This document shows, in pieces, positions 1 through 11,497 of a DNA stretch of 64,000 nt. The stretch spans positions 59,926,714-59,990,713 of the forward strand of contig OZ024835.1 in assembly GCA_964016985.1 (NCBI GenBank). Direction: 5' to 3'. Within the stretch, counting starts at the first letter, position 1. Each line of letters starts with the position of its first letter. The DNA comes from Anodontia alba (Eukaryota; Mollusca; Bivalvia; Lucinida; Lucinidae). The position numbers and the translations under genes were made by a program. Under the pieces are notes generated by a model that saw only the letters and a program-made list of their open reading frames with translations, ran no database searches and was not told where the DNA came from.

Positions 1-258
1 TTATCATGGAAATCTAACAACATGTGACAAAATGTTGAGGAAAAGAGAAGAAATTGCTCTTAAGGAGCAATCTCCTCTTCTCTACAATAATTTCAATATA
101 TCCCTAACTTCAGGAGTAAAATTACATATTCATTTGTGAAATGTGGTTGTTCGACTTATGTTTTCCTCAATTCTGCAAATCAGATATGTAGAGGTACGGA
201 TATCTCGATTTATTTCAGAGAATCTATTGGACTTCGAGAAAACGAGAGTCCACTGTAC
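1..258. mobile_element. pogo/Tigger-like palindromic MITE (family B), truncated by window start
   Basis: The segment matches the right part of the family B copies at 26270, 27948 and 56154: a GGAGAAATTGCTCC-type hairpin at about 45-90, then a conserved stretch ending in a GAGAGTCCACTGTA terminus. The CACTGTA end fits the TACAGT-type inverted terminus seen in complete copies. No coding capacity. The left end lies outside the window. Confidence 0.7.
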
Positions 259-330
259 TGGAACAACTAGTACATGTATCATGACACCATAAAACGCTTT
301 GACATTCAGGCGAATAAATCTTCTCATACT

Positions 331-636
331 TAAGGGGATTCTTTCCTTTTCAGGGGTGCGCGGGGTGAGGGTGGTGATTGGGACATCCTTCTGAAATAAA
401 GTCTTCTATAAACGCAAAACATGTGCTACCACGGTTCCTCCTGAAAGGGGGTTCTATCCGATGGGAACATTTTATTCCGTCTAGAGTAGCCAGCTTTCAG
501 AAGGGCGTTACAGTATAGAAATACACACGGAGAGTCACAATATTTACCTCTCTTGTAAAATATAGCGGAAATGTATCTCATATGTATAGCTAAATAAATA
601 TTTCTTGCTAGAGCTGTTTTGAAGAAAGAAATATTT
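331..636. other. no feature recognised
   Basis: I see no repeat copy, RNA gene or coding signal in this stretch between the family B remnant and the SINE. Confidence 0.5.
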
Positions 637-943
637 TGTTTGTTTGTATTGCAGTTTTATGGCCGAGTCAACCCACTGGGGTCATTGTCGAGCGCGGTCA
701 ATTTGCCTGAACACACTTTTTACTGGGTAGGCCTAGGCCTCTTAGCGGTTAACCAGCATTATGCACATTTTTTCGCCAGAAACTGACAACTGTCCTTCTT
801 TGATCAGCGGAAATGAGAAACTGACCGTTGAAAGCATTTCATGATCCATCTAGACGATAGAATGCTGCCACCCGGCAAGGGTCGAACCTGCAATCTCCTG
901 ATCACCAGTCGGACGCGCATCCAGCTGAGCCACCGAGGCCGGC
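637..943 (-). mobile_element. tRNA-derived SINE, full length, minus strand
   Basis: On the minus strand it starts GCCGGCCTCGGTGGCTCAG with an A box, followed by a B box of GGTTCGACC type near 873-884, then a 200-base body and a CAAA-type tail at 637-650. It aligns along its whole length with the copies at 20904 and 41338. It is more diverged than those, and I see no convincing target-site duplication. The head is tRNA-like, but the body shows this is a retroposon rather than a tRNA gene. Confidence 0.85.
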
Positions 944-1049
944 TAAATAAGAAGTCTACCCATTTTCTACAAGAGTTGTCATAAGACAACACAGCTCGCT
1001 GGAAAGGGCTGATCGGATAAGAAAATATTTTTTTAAATTTTAAAGATTA

Positions 1050-2030
1050 AATGCAGACTTTAAAAATAGCAGTAAATGACAGAGTATGACCTGACTTTGA
1101 TGTCGGAAGAATGTCAAACTGAGGGATGGGGTAACATCTTCCCATAGGCTGGTGTGGACGAAATATGAAAGCTATAGCTTACATATTTCAACATCCATGT
1201 ACACTTTTCAAAACTTAAACACAGGTATAAATGACAAAGTATGACCTGATCTTGACCTAGGCAGAAGGTCAAACTGAGGATGGGGTGTGTATTATTGAAA
1301 GGTCTTACCCTAAGGTAGGTGTGGGCCAAATATTAAAGCAGAATCTTGAATACTTTAGCAGTTACGAACACTTTTCAAAACTTAAACGTAAAACTCAAAC
1401 ATGGGTTTAAATGACAAAGTATAACCTGACCTTGACCTTGACAGAAGGTCAAACTGAGAAAAAGTTCTGTCAGTTGAAGGGTTTTACTCTACTGTTGGAG
1501 TGGGCCAAATATTAAAGCGGTATCTTTAATATTTCAGCAGTCACAAACACTTTTCAAAACTTAAACACAGAACTCAAACATGGGTTCAAATGACAAAGTA
1601 TGACCTGACCTTGACCTAGGCAGAAGGTCAAACTGAGGAAGAGATGTGTGTTATTGAAAGGTCTAACCCTAAGGCTGGTGTGGGCCAACATTAGAGCTCT
1701 ATCTTGAATACTTCAGCAGTTATGTACACTTTCCAAAACTTAAACGCAAAACTTAAACATGGGTGTAAAAGACAAAGTAAGAACTGACCTTGACCTACAT
1801 AAAGAGTCTGTTTTGGGGATTGGGGTGTATGCTATTGAACGGTCTTACCCTAAAATAGATGTAGGCCAAATATGAAAGCAGTACCTTAAACAGTTAAAAA
1901 AACTATGCACACATTTGAAAACTTAAACATGGTGCTAACGCGGACACCGACGCCGACAGACGCCGACGCCAACGCCTGGGTGACAACATAAGCTGTCCAG
2001 GGACATAGCTCCGGCGAGCTAAAAATGATT
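1050..2030. repeat. tandem array, about 180-bp unit, five copies
   Basis: The phrase around GACAAAGTATGACCTGACC followed by AGGTCAAACTGAGG recurs near 1072, 1230, 1410, 1590 and 1770, spaced about 155-180 bases. The array ends at 1935-2030 in a GC-rich ACGCCGACGCC stretch and an AGCTCCGGCGAGCTAAAA terminus, an ending I associate with tandem-core mobile elements of bivalves. The matching left terminus is not evident. Confidence 0.75.
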
Positions 2031-2244
2031 TAAACTCCGATTCAAACAGTTAGGGTGCATATAGTGGACAGTGCATACAAAATATAAACCTACATCCTTA
2101 TTCTGTTTTGCGTTTTGTGCCAAAGATTTCGTCATAACTATAGTTTGACCTGAGTTTACACTGACTGCATGTATAAATGTACAAATGTACCATACTTTCA
2201 GAATATTAAGGCAAAAAATACAAACTTTTCATTCCGTCTGAAAC

Positions 2245-2524
2245 CATTACATAAACACGCCTATTCAAATATATAGAAAATTTTACCTCCAAAAACTGAA
2301 AATTTCCAGATAAAAAAACTCTGATATTTTTCAAATTTCTGCTCAAAACATAGATTGTGGGTACCCGTTAGAACCGCCTCGGTGAGGCGGTTCTAACGAG
2401 CACCCACAATCAACGTTTTTGAGCAGAAATAAGAAAAATAATGTATACCCCTGTAAACCCCAGTTTTACTATATAAAAGTGGGGTTTAAGGGGATAAAAA
2501 TTATATAGGCATGTTTACGTGATG
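2245..2524 (+). mobile_element. palindromic MITE family A, copy A1 (reference description)
   Basis: Non-coding element. The plus orientation is defined as starting CATTACGAAAACACGCCTAT and ending with the inverted form ATAGGCATGTTTTCGTGATG. Layout: left terminus, an AT-rich subterminal part containing CTGAAAATTTTCAG-type palindromes, a central hairpin of over 60 bases (here about 2335-2430, apex CCTCGGTGAGG), then a right hairpin formed by CCCCTGTAAACCCCA and TGGGGTTTAAGGGG around a TATATAAAAG loop, then the right terminus. A1 is intact, with C on both sides. Confidence 0.92.
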
Positions 2525-2529
2525 CTGAA

Positions 2530-2800
2530 AAACATTTCAATGTCATCGTCGTGTCGCTTCCTCGGTCGTCACTAACGTCGTTTATGCACTATCCAGCAGA
2601 GAGTCTAATAGTTTCCGCAATCGTTTTTGTAGAAACTCAGGCAATGGATATAAAAGATATGTATTTGGCGAACAAAACTGTCGTTAGAGACTAAAGAATT
2701 GCAGATAAGGACTGAATTATTTCTATACCTAAGTTATCCTAGATCGGAGTCTATTAACTCTCGCTTCTGGGATCAAAGCGGCACAATCAGTCTCACTTAA
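2530..2800. other. no feature recognised
   Basis: Unremarkable sequence between A1 and the family L palindrome. No gene or repeat copy is apparent. Confidence 0.4.
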
Positions 2801-2804
2801 CCTT

Positions 2805-3012
2805 GACCACTCTATGGGCAAAATCAGCAGCAGAACAGAATAATACCATTTTCTTACTTTTCTGAGAAAACAGGCTTTGACATTTTATGCAGATTGTCTC
2901 CCAAGGAGTCAATATGCATAAAATGTCAAAGTCTGTATTCTGAGATAAAATAAGAAAATATTCCACAGTGTCGTCTACTGAAATTATTACACAGCATGCT
3001 AAGCGTTTAACA
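2805..3012. repeat. long palindrome, family L
   Basis: Arms pair around 2905: TTTGACATTTTATGC on the left and GCATAAAATGTCAAA on the right, flanked outward by inverted TTCTTA/TAAGAAAA stretches. The right end CAGCATGCTAAGCGTTTAA recurs at 29435-29452 and near 19990. Probably a MITE-like foldback unit; its termini are not defined. Confidence 0.65.
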
Positions 3013-3404
3013 GATAGCGATTGTCTGAGAATAAACGACGCTAATGTTCGTTCCTGATACTAAAAGCTATATGTTACACAATTTGAGAATTTATCTAATG
3101 ATGTGGACTAATAGAGCTTCAATACGTATTACTGTTATAAATGGCCGTTAATTTCAATGTTAATCGTCTGAAGTATAGAAAAAGACATTAAGGTGACCGG
3201 ATACAGGTGTTAGATTTTCCTGCCTTTCTTTACAGGAGACACTATTTTTGAGTTCCTAAGAGCCTTCCTGCACGTCAAGCCCTTTTTGAAATGGACTCTA
3301 ATCTTAAAGGATTTTTTTTTCCTTTCAGAGTAGATCCCTTTTGAGAAGTAGACGGGCTTCATAGCGGCGCGTCGATGGCGCGTCTGGTTGCAGATTAGGG
3401 GTTC

Positions 3405-3682
3405 CATTACGAAAACACGCCTATTCAAATATACTGAAAATTTCACCACCAAAGAAATGAAAATTTTCAGATAAAAAATCTGATATTTTTCATACTTCTG
3501 CTCAAAACATAGATTGTGGTTACTCGTTAGAACCGCCTCGTCGAGGCGGTTCTACCGAGTACCCACAATCTATGTTTTGAGCAGAAATAAGAAAAATAAT
3601 GCATACCCCTGTAAACCCCAGTTTTACTATATAAAAGTGGGGTTTAAGGGGGTCAAAATTTTATAGGTGTGTTCTCGTGATG
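3405..3682 (+). mobile_element. MITE family A, copy A2, inside a tRNA-like SINE head
   Basis: Intact two-ended copy with apex CCTCGTCGAGG. The base before it and the base after it are both C. The left flank ends GGGGTTC and the right flank continues TCGAACCCC, which together rebuild a tRNA-type B box. The element therefore seems to sit inside the head of a degraded SINE. Confidence 0.9.
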
Positions 3683-3885
3683 CATCGAACCCCGGCTCAG
3701 CCTAATAACTTCCGTGGAGATAGTCCGTGAAATAATTTCTACGATCATTCTCCCCCTTCCGCTGAATCAAGAAGGACAGTTGTCACTTACTGACGAACAA
3801 TCTGAGTAGAATAACTGACTGCACTCGACAGGACCCTAATGGGTGATTGGGTTGTAAAACTTAAATAATGTAAACAAACATTTTC
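3683..3885 (+). mobile_element. SINE body fragment (distal part of a copy split by A2)
   Basis: From TCGAACCCC onward it follows the body of the SINE at 41338: TTCCGTGGAGAT, then TTCTACGATCATTCTC, then TTCCGCTGAATCAAGAAGG, and a diverged tail with AAACAAACA at about 3873. It is old and carries indels. Confidence 0.7.
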
Positions 3886-4434
3886 AGAAAGGAGGAAAAC
3901 GACTTTTGGCATTTATCTCCTTTGATAGTATATCAATTTCTCTTCACAGGCGCACCTCCTTCCTTCGGTGATAACCACTGCTTCGTTGTCTGAAATCAAA
4001 AACTTGACGGCAGTGGTAATTACCAAACGGTGAAGATTCGCCTACAATAATTGTGTCGAGTACAAAAAGATCATATACTTTGTGATATATTTGTCTCAGT
4101 AGATAAAGTGCGATTAGACTATTGCCAAATGGCTTTTTAAACTTAATGGGAATCTTGCAGCGTAATCTGCATTCGTGCATTCCATTATTAATAAATTCTG
4201 AAATAAGGCATTCGCTAGAAGCATCAAATAAGCGCGGAAATTAATGGACTTGTTTAATTGGGTCTGTTCAAGAACGTAAGTTGAAACGGGTCAAACGGCT
4301 CAGGTCTCAAAGTTGTTTGGTTAAGCAATAGTCTATTCTGCAAGAAAAAGAAACAAATCACACTGAAGAAGAAAATATACACTTAACTAATATGAATTAC
4401 TGGTAGAATTTTGCGGCGGCCATACATCAATTAA

Positions 4435-4710
4435 CATCACGAAAACATACTTTATAATATTGACCCCCTTAAACCCCACTTTCATATTTTAAAACGGGGG
4501 TTTACAGGGGTATACATTATTATTCTTATGTCTGCTCAAAAACATAAATTAGGGGTTCTCGTTAGAACCGCCTCGGCGAGGCGGTTCTAACAAGTACCCA
4601 CAATCTATGTTTTGAGCAGTAATATGAAAAATGTCAGAATTTTTTATCTGAATTTTTTTCGTGTGCGTATTAAATTTTCAGTATATTTGAATAGGCATGT
4701 TTTCGTAATG
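4435..4710 (-). mobile_element. MITE family A, copy A3
   Basis: Reverse orientation, starting CATCACGAAAACATAC and ending GTTTTCGTAATG. Apex CCTCGGCGAGG. Flanking base A on both sides. The stretch 3890-4430 upstream of it holds nothing I recognise. Confidence 0.9.
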
Positions 4711-4867
4711 AGGCCAACAGCAGATCTTGAACATGACGTTCATAGTACCAATTTAGCAATGCCATAGACGTAGTGCTCATTGCGCACATTGCGTAAGCTC
4801 GCGTCCTTCGATATCCCGATTCGTGACAATATTCACCAATATCAGTGCAATAACCCTATATTTATTG

Positions 4868-5214
4868 TACAGTCAACCCTCCTATACCGACAATCGATAC
4901 AACGACAAATTTTGTTATAATGACAAATTGAATGTCACGAAACCTTCGCTCAAGAGGTGGCAGTTTATGAGAACTTATGCAAGAACATTGCATTAGAATT
5001 GCAAGCAACATATGTTTTGGATATTTGTTAGAATCGCCTCAGTGAGGCGATTCTAACAAATATCCAAAACATATGTTGTATGATGAAATAAGAATGAAGC
5101 AAGGCTTTTCTAACATATCATTCTGTCCATTATGGATTCTTTAAAGCAGCAAATTCATTATAATAGCAACATCTTTGGGAACAAATGCTGTCGTTGTAAC
5201 GAGGGTTCACTGTA
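4868..5214. mobile_element. pogo/Tigger-like MITE (family C), complete
   Basis: Starts TACAGTCAACCCTCCTATAC and ends GTTGTAACGAGGGTTCACTGTA, an inverted terminus of about 15 bases with TA at each outer edge, as expected for a TA-duplicating pogo/Tc1-type element. The centre (about 5010-5080) is a near-perfect hairpin with apex ATCGCCTCAGTGAGGCGAT, related to the family A core. Non-coding. Confidence 0.82.
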
Positions 5215-5610
5215 TTTATTCTATATGTTGCAACTATGCTTGTATTGTTTAAAAATGTAACGCCTTGCAATAATCTAGTGACAGTGCATATAACATTTTG
5301 AATTTGAAACGACATTTCTCCTCCTCTCTAAACGTACTTGTAAAGCGGGACATTGAGAAACTGATTCGTCGCTGTGAGTTTACATACAACGGAAATATTA
5401 CAAGCGTTCGAGTCTCACTTCATCTTTGCATGGACTCTCAGTACATGGTAATACAACAGTTCAAAGCAACAACAGACTTTAAACAGACTTTAAAATCGGT
5501 TTTAAACTATAAAAAGGAAATAAAAACTAGAGCAAAAGTGGCAGCACGCTTAGAAATTATAATAATTATTGTAAAAATGTTTTCATTTTTAAATTAAATC
5601 ATTAACAAAG

Positions 5611-5888
5611 CATTACGAAAACACGCCTATTCAAATTATTGAGAATTTTACCACCAAAAAAAATGAAAACTTTGAGATGAAAAAATTCTGGTAGTTTTCA
5701 TATCTCTGCTCAAAACATTGATTGCGGGTACTTGTAAGAATCACCTCGGCGAGGCGGTTCCAACGAGTACCCTCAATCCATGTGTTTGAGCAGAAATAAG
5801 AATAAAGTATACCCCTGTATACCCCAGTTTTACTGTATAAAAGTGGGGTTTAAGGGGGTCAAAACTATATAGAACTGTTTTCGTGATG
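5611..5888 (+). mobile_element. MITE family A, copy A4
   Basis: Both ends are present with G on each side. The core is more diverged than most: CTTGTAAGAATCACC on the left arm against GGCGGTTCCAACGAG on the right. Confidence 0.9.
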
Positions 5889-5889
5889 G

Positions 5890-6190
5890 AGAAGCCGTTG
5901 GAGAAATAGTTTTTGCCTTGTCCCAACGATATTCGAGTTATTGAAGTTCGACTGTACTTTGCTGCGCTTTATGTTTACCATTTTGTATGGCGGGGAACCA
6001 GCAGATAAAGTGCAGACCAGAGGTTTGAGATATATTCAACGAAAATCAGATAAATTGCTATCTATCTGCATATTGTTTGCTATTTGCATTTAAGTACTTA
6101 TTTAGTTATACAATCGATTAGTTCAGATTGTTTAAGGGTATTAAAGTACATGCGTTGTAACCATTGGAGAGCAGTGGCTATTTTAAAGGG
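5890..6190. other. no feature recognised
   Basis: No repeat family or gene signal seen; short overlapping open frames only. Confidence 0.4.
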
Positions 6191-6199
6191 ATTGGGGAT

Positions 6200-6450
6200 A
6201 GTTGGTAGATATTCCGCCATGTCGGTCAAGGGAGACAACTTTTGGGACTTCCTGTTTGCTTCTTCCTGCACATCAAGCCTATTGGTACCTTTTTGAGTTG
6301 AAACATCGTCTGAAATCTGACATGGGTCCACCCATAAAGGAAAGAATTTGCTCCCGGTGGGAGCAAATTCTTTCCTTATTGGGTGGACCCCTTCTCAGAA
6401 GGGAACAAAAAATATTTTGGCAGGTGTCTCTCTTGAAATAGTATCAGTTC
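6200..6450. repeat. palindromic repeat, family K
   Basis: The centre at 6337-6381 pairs AAGGAAAGAATTTGCTCCC with its complement GGGAGCAAATTCTTTCCTT. The outer arms GGGTCCACCC and GGGTGGACCC extend the stem. Short open frames on both strands here are consequences of the palindrome. Confidence 0.7.
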
Positions 6451-7037
6451 CCCTTAACAAAAATGCGTTGTCATTGTAGGAGGACAATGTCTACTTTAAG
6501 AAAAATACGATGGGGTAGAGCAAATGTATGTAAAGAAAGGCCTTGTATAGCGTATATATTAATTATAGTGATAGACACTAGTGTTAATATAACAAAAAGT
6601 GAATTGCTATTAGTTAGACAACTAAAAGAAATATTACACTTGTTTGATAATATTACATTTGTTTGATACAATGTACAAATGTTTTGGTTATGGACTCTGA
6701 AACCACAACATCAAAAGTTGGTGTATGAACTAAATGCATTAGGGATCATGTAATGATCAATACATCTTGAAGCATTAGATATCTTTGAATGACAATATGC
6801 CGTATCATTACAACGGAGTTCTTGTTTTACGGAATTTCAATCTTGTTCGGTCATTTTGTGTCGCCTTCCAGGAAAAGGAAAAAACGAAACGCAAGAGCTG
6901 GTGGAGAAGAGGAAAGCGAACAATAGAGGAGAATGGGGACAAAGTGAAAGGCATTTTTAAGTCATCTATGTCGAGTGGACTCTTCTACCTTAACTTTTTT
7001 AATCGGTCCATTTGCAATTGATGGGGTAGCTAATCAG

Positions 7038-7040
<3 letters not shown>

Positions 7041-7082
<42 letters not shown>
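7041..7082. repeat. (ATT)n microsatellite
   Basis: About 14 uninterrupted ATT units. Confidence 0.95.
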
Positions 7083-7110
7083 AATTTTTATAGCGATTAC
7101 TGCATTAAAT

Positions 7111-7216
7111 GCAAACAATGTAGACCCTGATCAAACGCCGCATTCTGCGGCGTCTCTGCTGGGTCTACACTGTTTGTCAATGTCCCTGTATGGGACGCTG
7201 GGCATAAGTGGGTAAA
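7111..7216. repeat. hairpin family I with trailing conserved flank
   Basis: Stem GCAAACAATGTAGACCC against GGGTCTACACTGTTTG encloses an inner GCCGC/GCGGC stem. The trailing phrase GTCCCTGTATGGGACGCTGG recurs after the copies at 9128 and 52328, so the repeated unit is longer than the hairpin. Confidence 0.7.
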
Positions 7217-7464
7217 GAATACTATACACTTAGTGTTCTAAAAAAAATGCTGTGATCGTATATTTTGTTTCATTCAAACTCAACATCCAACGAAATGATT
7301 TTTATCAGTGAAATATCACGTACAACGAAATGTCAATTCCACAAAATAGTATTGGAAGAACTGTCGCGCACCCAACACGTACAGTGGCGTAGCTTACACG
7401 GAATTATTTGTACGCAAATCCAGGAAAACTCTTAAAAAAGTATGCCTTGAAGCACTTCTAAAAA

Positions 7465-7540
7465 GGGGCTGTTCTTAAAGGAAAGAATTTGCTCCCAGAG
7501 GGAGCAAATTCTTTCCTTTAAGAGCAGCCCCAAATGTAAC
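7465..7540. repeat. hairpin family K
   Basis: Near-perfect stem: GGGGCTGTTCTTAAAGG and onward pairs with CCTTTAAGAGCAGCCCC, apex GCTCCCAGAGGGAGC. Same core as 6337 and 25020. Confidence 0.8.
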
Positions 7541-8326
7541 GAACCAAATTTTTTATGTTAATGCCACTTTATCATAAAAATGTTTCTTACGCATGTTACG
7601 TACATGCGTACGTGCGTACTGAGCGCTACGCCTATGACGTATATTCAAAGTGCAAGTCAATGATCTTATATAACTACTTTTTTACTTCTTAATTAGCTTT
7701 CAATAAGAGATGCATTACATGTATATAGTCAGCCTTATTGAATTACTACACGCTTCAATGTACGTAATTAAATTTAAGACAATTCAGTCTACCGGTATTT
7801 TTTATCGACAGTTCCAGTCCATTCACTTTTTTCCTAGGTAATTATATTCATTTCGTTCTAAATCACTTTCATGAACGACGTATTGCCAGCTATAAGTTTA
7901 AATATCTGTCTTCTTCGCAATGATTTATTCCTTTGAAATTGCTAACAGTGTAAGCTGTTCCAGAAAACTTGGACATTTCAAGCTACTTACTTTTGTGTCA
8001 GTAAATTGCTCTCAAGGGTAGTCCTTTTTCGAATCTGTTTATCTCTATCGCGGCTGGTATTATTACCGTGTTGCGACAGTTAATCGTTTCACTTTACTTT
8101 TAAGTTATAGTTGCCCGTCCTTTGTGATCTTTTAGCCAATTCCAGATATTTTGAAAATAATATGGTGGTGTATGATGACGCCTAATTGTCAGAAATTAGC
8201 TAATCTGCCCAGAACACAGACACTCCAGCTACTTTCATTTATACGAGTGAGTGCTCCCATGGGTCATTCCTCTTAGAATCCATTTATTAATACAAACATT
8301 ATTGATCTGAAGCCATAGATTTATTA
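7541..8326. other. no feature recognised
   Basis: AT-rich, apparently unique sequence. I see no repeat copy, gene or RNA. Confidence 0.4.
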
Positions 8327-8685
8327 AAGGCTCCATATTCCTCAAAACTAGACATTTTATTATCAAAAAAGGTTTAATAAACTGATATATGGTATTGAAA
8401 CAATCATAAAATGTGGCATCTGACAGCCTGTTAAATTTCAGTTAGTCTCTCGGTCTTCAAATGAAATGATTTTTATCGTATCTCTGAATTAATGATGCCA
8501 ACATTAATTCAAAGATACAAAGAAAAAAATCATTTCATTTTTTATTCAGTTCAAACACGAGAGACTAACTGATATAGTACAGGCTGTCAGAAGCCACATT
8601 TTATGATCGTATTAATACTATATTTCAATTTATTTAACCTTTCTTGGATAAAGAGTATCTATCTTTGAGGAATATGGATACTTTA
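8327..8685. mobile_element. long palindromic element, family H
   Basis: A roughly 355-bp inverted repeat. The left end AGGCTCCATATTCCTCAAA pairs with TTTGAGGAATATGGA at the right end. Internal stems include TTAGTCTCTCG/CGAGAGACTAA and AAATGAAATGATTTTTATC with its complement. A second copy lies at 13093. Non-coding; no clear target-site duplication. Confidence 0.75.
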
Positions 8686-8890
8686 ACAAATATCAGCAGC
8701 AAAACGAAATTCTTTCCCCCCACATTTGACTCTCCCTGCATTTATATACCCGTTACTATAATGCCATGGAATCACTATGTACACGTTCAACCCCTTTTAT
8801 GCCTGAAATTGTTCGATGAACTGTTCCATCATGCAACACCACATAAATTGTGATAAGCGTTTCTGTAATTGGAATTTGCCTACCAGTGGT

Positions 8891-8962
8891 ATGACAAAAA
8901 AGTGTAGACACTGATCAGACGCCGCTGGCTGCGGCGTCTTATTAGTCACTACACGTTTGCTT
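8891..8962. repeat. hairpin family I
   Basis: GTGTAGACACTGATCAGACG pairs with the right arm through CGTCTTATTAGTCACTACAC; inner GCCGC/GCGGC stem. Mildly diverged. Confidence 0.65.
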
Positions 8963-9127
8963 TGGGAAGCAATTCTAGTAGGGGATAGTAGGCATTAAAT
9001 TTATAATAACATTGTACTTTCTGAGCAGGTTATGCATTCACCTGCAGAGTAATTGAATCCTTTATCTAAAACTGACGTGCCTGATCATTCAACAGTGCTT
9101 CTTTAATTGGAACTTGGTAATGTTATG

Positions 9128-9193
9128 GCAAACATTGTAGACACTGATCAGATGCCGCGTGCTGCGGCGTCTGATCAGTGGCTACATTGTTTG
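9128..9193. repeat. hairpin family I
   Basis: Stem GCAAACATTGTAG...CTACATTGTTTG with an inner ACTGATCAGA/TCTGATCAGT stem and a GCCGC/GCGGC apex. It lies 230 bases after a sister copy. Confidence 0.7.
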
Positions 9194-9296
9194 TTATTGC
9201 CTCCTTTTGGGAACAGGAGGCATTAATGGTTTAATAACGGTTGAGCGAAAACTGGATTTAACCTGAATACAATGATTTTATTTTTATCAGCTTGCG

Positions 9297-9574
9297 CATT
9301 TACGAAAACATACCTATATAATTTTGACCGCCTTAAACCCCACATTTGTATAGTAAAACTGGGGTTAACAGGGGTATACATTAGTTTTCTTATTTTTGCT
9401 CAAAAACATAGATTGTGGGTACCCGTTAGAACCGCCTCGGTGATGCGGTTCTAACGATTACCCACAATCTATGTTTTGAGCAGAAATATGAAAAATATCA
9501 GAATTTTTATCTGAAAACTTTCCGGTTTTGGTGGTGAGATTTTCAATACATTTGAATAGGCGTTTTTCATAATG
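9297..9574 (-). mobile_element. MITE family A, copy A5
   Basis: Reverse copy. Its left terminus has an extra T (CATTTACGAAAAC) and its right terminus is short (GTTTTTCATAATG). The apex CGGTGATGCGG carries a mismatch, so the hairpin is decaying. Confidence 0.88.
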
Positions 9575-9802
9575 ACCTTCAGAGTAATTGAATTCTTTAT
9601 ATACAACTGAAGTGTCTGATCATTCTACAAACATTCATGGTGGATGAGAAACCAGAGTATTCGCATTTTTTCCGATGATCTGTTTCTTTAATCACTAGTG
9701 CATTTCTTTCAACTTACAGAAGACAACGTTTTCAATGGGATGAATAAGTAGCATATCACGTTTAAGGAAAAAGTTTGTTTGTGTAAGGGCAAATACTTGT
9801 AT

Positions 9803-9955
9803 GTACAGCCGATTCTCGTTATATCGACTTTGCTATCTCAAATAACCGCTTATCTCGAAGTGAAAATCTGGTTTCCGTTTAAACATGAAAATCTAACAAC
9901 AGGTAACAAAATATTGTGGAAAAGAGGGAGCAATTTCTCCTCTTTTCTACAATAC
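9803..9955. mobile_element. pogo-like MITE family B, left half only
   Basis: Begins TACAGCCGATTCTCGTTATA and follows family B through the AAAATCTGG phrase to the hairpin, here with a shortened arm. Similarity stops after TTTCTACAATA, so the right half is missing. Confidence 0.7.
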
Positions 9956-9974
9956 GAATAATCGTGCGATGTTA

Positions 9975-10790
9975 TTTCTGGTTTTAAGCTTTTCATCCGC
10001 CATTTGCACTGCATACAATCTGTATCAATGAGAATTTTTAACCAAACCTTCAGCATGCCCCTTGTTTTATAGAGTTAATGCTCTACTTTGAAAGGACACA
10101 TAGGCATATTGACATAATGCTGAACATAAGATATGCCTAGATTTAGTATCACATTGTGTATAATTTTTTATGAAAAGTATTCGTTCCATGATCAAATCCC
10201 ATGCCACAACTGTTTCATCATTCTGTCCAAAGTCTTGATTTAATATGACGAATTATTTCCCTACTGTCTCGAAATCTGTATTAAGCTGCACCTTTTTTCT
10301 TTCCGCATGATTATTCATATTTTTGGTCAATTATCTTCATTCTATTCACAGATTTATAACGTGCCAGTCGTCTGTGCCATTAATATTTCTCATCGTTTAC
10401 TTGGTCCACGAATGCTTTGTTTACAAAATAGAAGGGAAGGCAATGATCAGGAACCGATACAATTATCCCACACCTCCCATCAAACATGAAACATAAGTGA
10501 CTTTTGTCGTGCTGTCGAATACACATTATGTAATATAAATTAGTTATCATGGAACTTTGTCATTTATATGTGTCAGGTTCGATACGAAATTTACAGTAAA
10601 CCACGGAATCATAATTCATGATGCAATGAAATTCATTTAAAACTCATTACTACGTTCCACAAAACAAATACTGAAGGTCAATATTCAACTTCAAAGTTAT
10701 TGTACTGTTTTGTTTTTGTTTCAGTTATCACTTACAGGAAAAGTAGAGCGGCACCTTAAAACAATTACATATATGTATCGCCAGCTAAAT
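9975..10790. other. no feature recognised
   Basis: No repeat family, RNA gene or coding signal I can support. Confidence 0.4.
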
Positions 10791-10875
10791 ATTTGTTTAT
10801 AAGTACTTATTTGTCCGTATGTACGCCAGTTCTAATTGACCCGCAACATCAGGAAACGTACCTTCGGATATGTGT

Positions 10876-10938
10876 GCCCAGCGAAGATTCCGATCAGACT
10901 GCGCATTTGCGCAGTCTGATCAGAATCTTCACTGGGCG
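10876..10938. repeat. perfect-type hairpin, family J
   Basis: GCCCAGCGAAGATTCCGATC pairs with GATCAGAATCTTCACTGGGC around a GCGCATTTGCGC apex. Reading through this palindrome creates overlapping spurious frames here and in other J copies. Confidence 0.8.
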
Positions 10939-11212
10939 CGTTTCGACAGCCAAGGAAGCAAAATGTGTAAATGCGGTCAACGAAAACTCTTATCAGATTG
11001 TGTGGATGCACAGGCTGATTTGAGTCTGTGTTTGGCGCACATGTCAGATGGTACGTTTTTACACGTTTTGGCTCATATTGTTTTCATGGGAAGTGGGCCA
11101 AAATAGTGGGCAACCAAAGTGATCTTATTTCAGTTTCATTTGACTTTGATGAGCAACCTTTTAATAGATTTTAGTCCACAAATAATGACTGGATTTTATT
11201 TATTATAAAGAC

Positions 11213-11285
11213 ACAAACAGTAAAATTCTGCTATTAAGACCACTTTTGGGATTGTCTTAAAGTGGTCTTATTAGCTGGATGGTCC
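11213..11285. repeat. partial family G element
   Basis: AAATTCTGCTATTAAGACCAC pattern and its inverted GTGGTCTTATTAG, matching the ends of the 54326 element. Only a short core remains. Confidence 0.5.
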
Positions 11286-11497
11286 TAATGATCTACATAC
11301 AGTTTGATAATTCAGATCATCCAGCGCATGTGTAAAGTGTTATCCGGGCCTTTGTTCTCCACTCATACATACTATAATACCCAATGATTTTGTTTGTGGA
11401 CAGCGATGGCTCAGATCAGACAGCGTGGACAACAGATGTCGCCGCCCATGAGCCTTCCTAACCCGTGGACAAGCATTTTGCAAAAAAAAAAAAAAAA

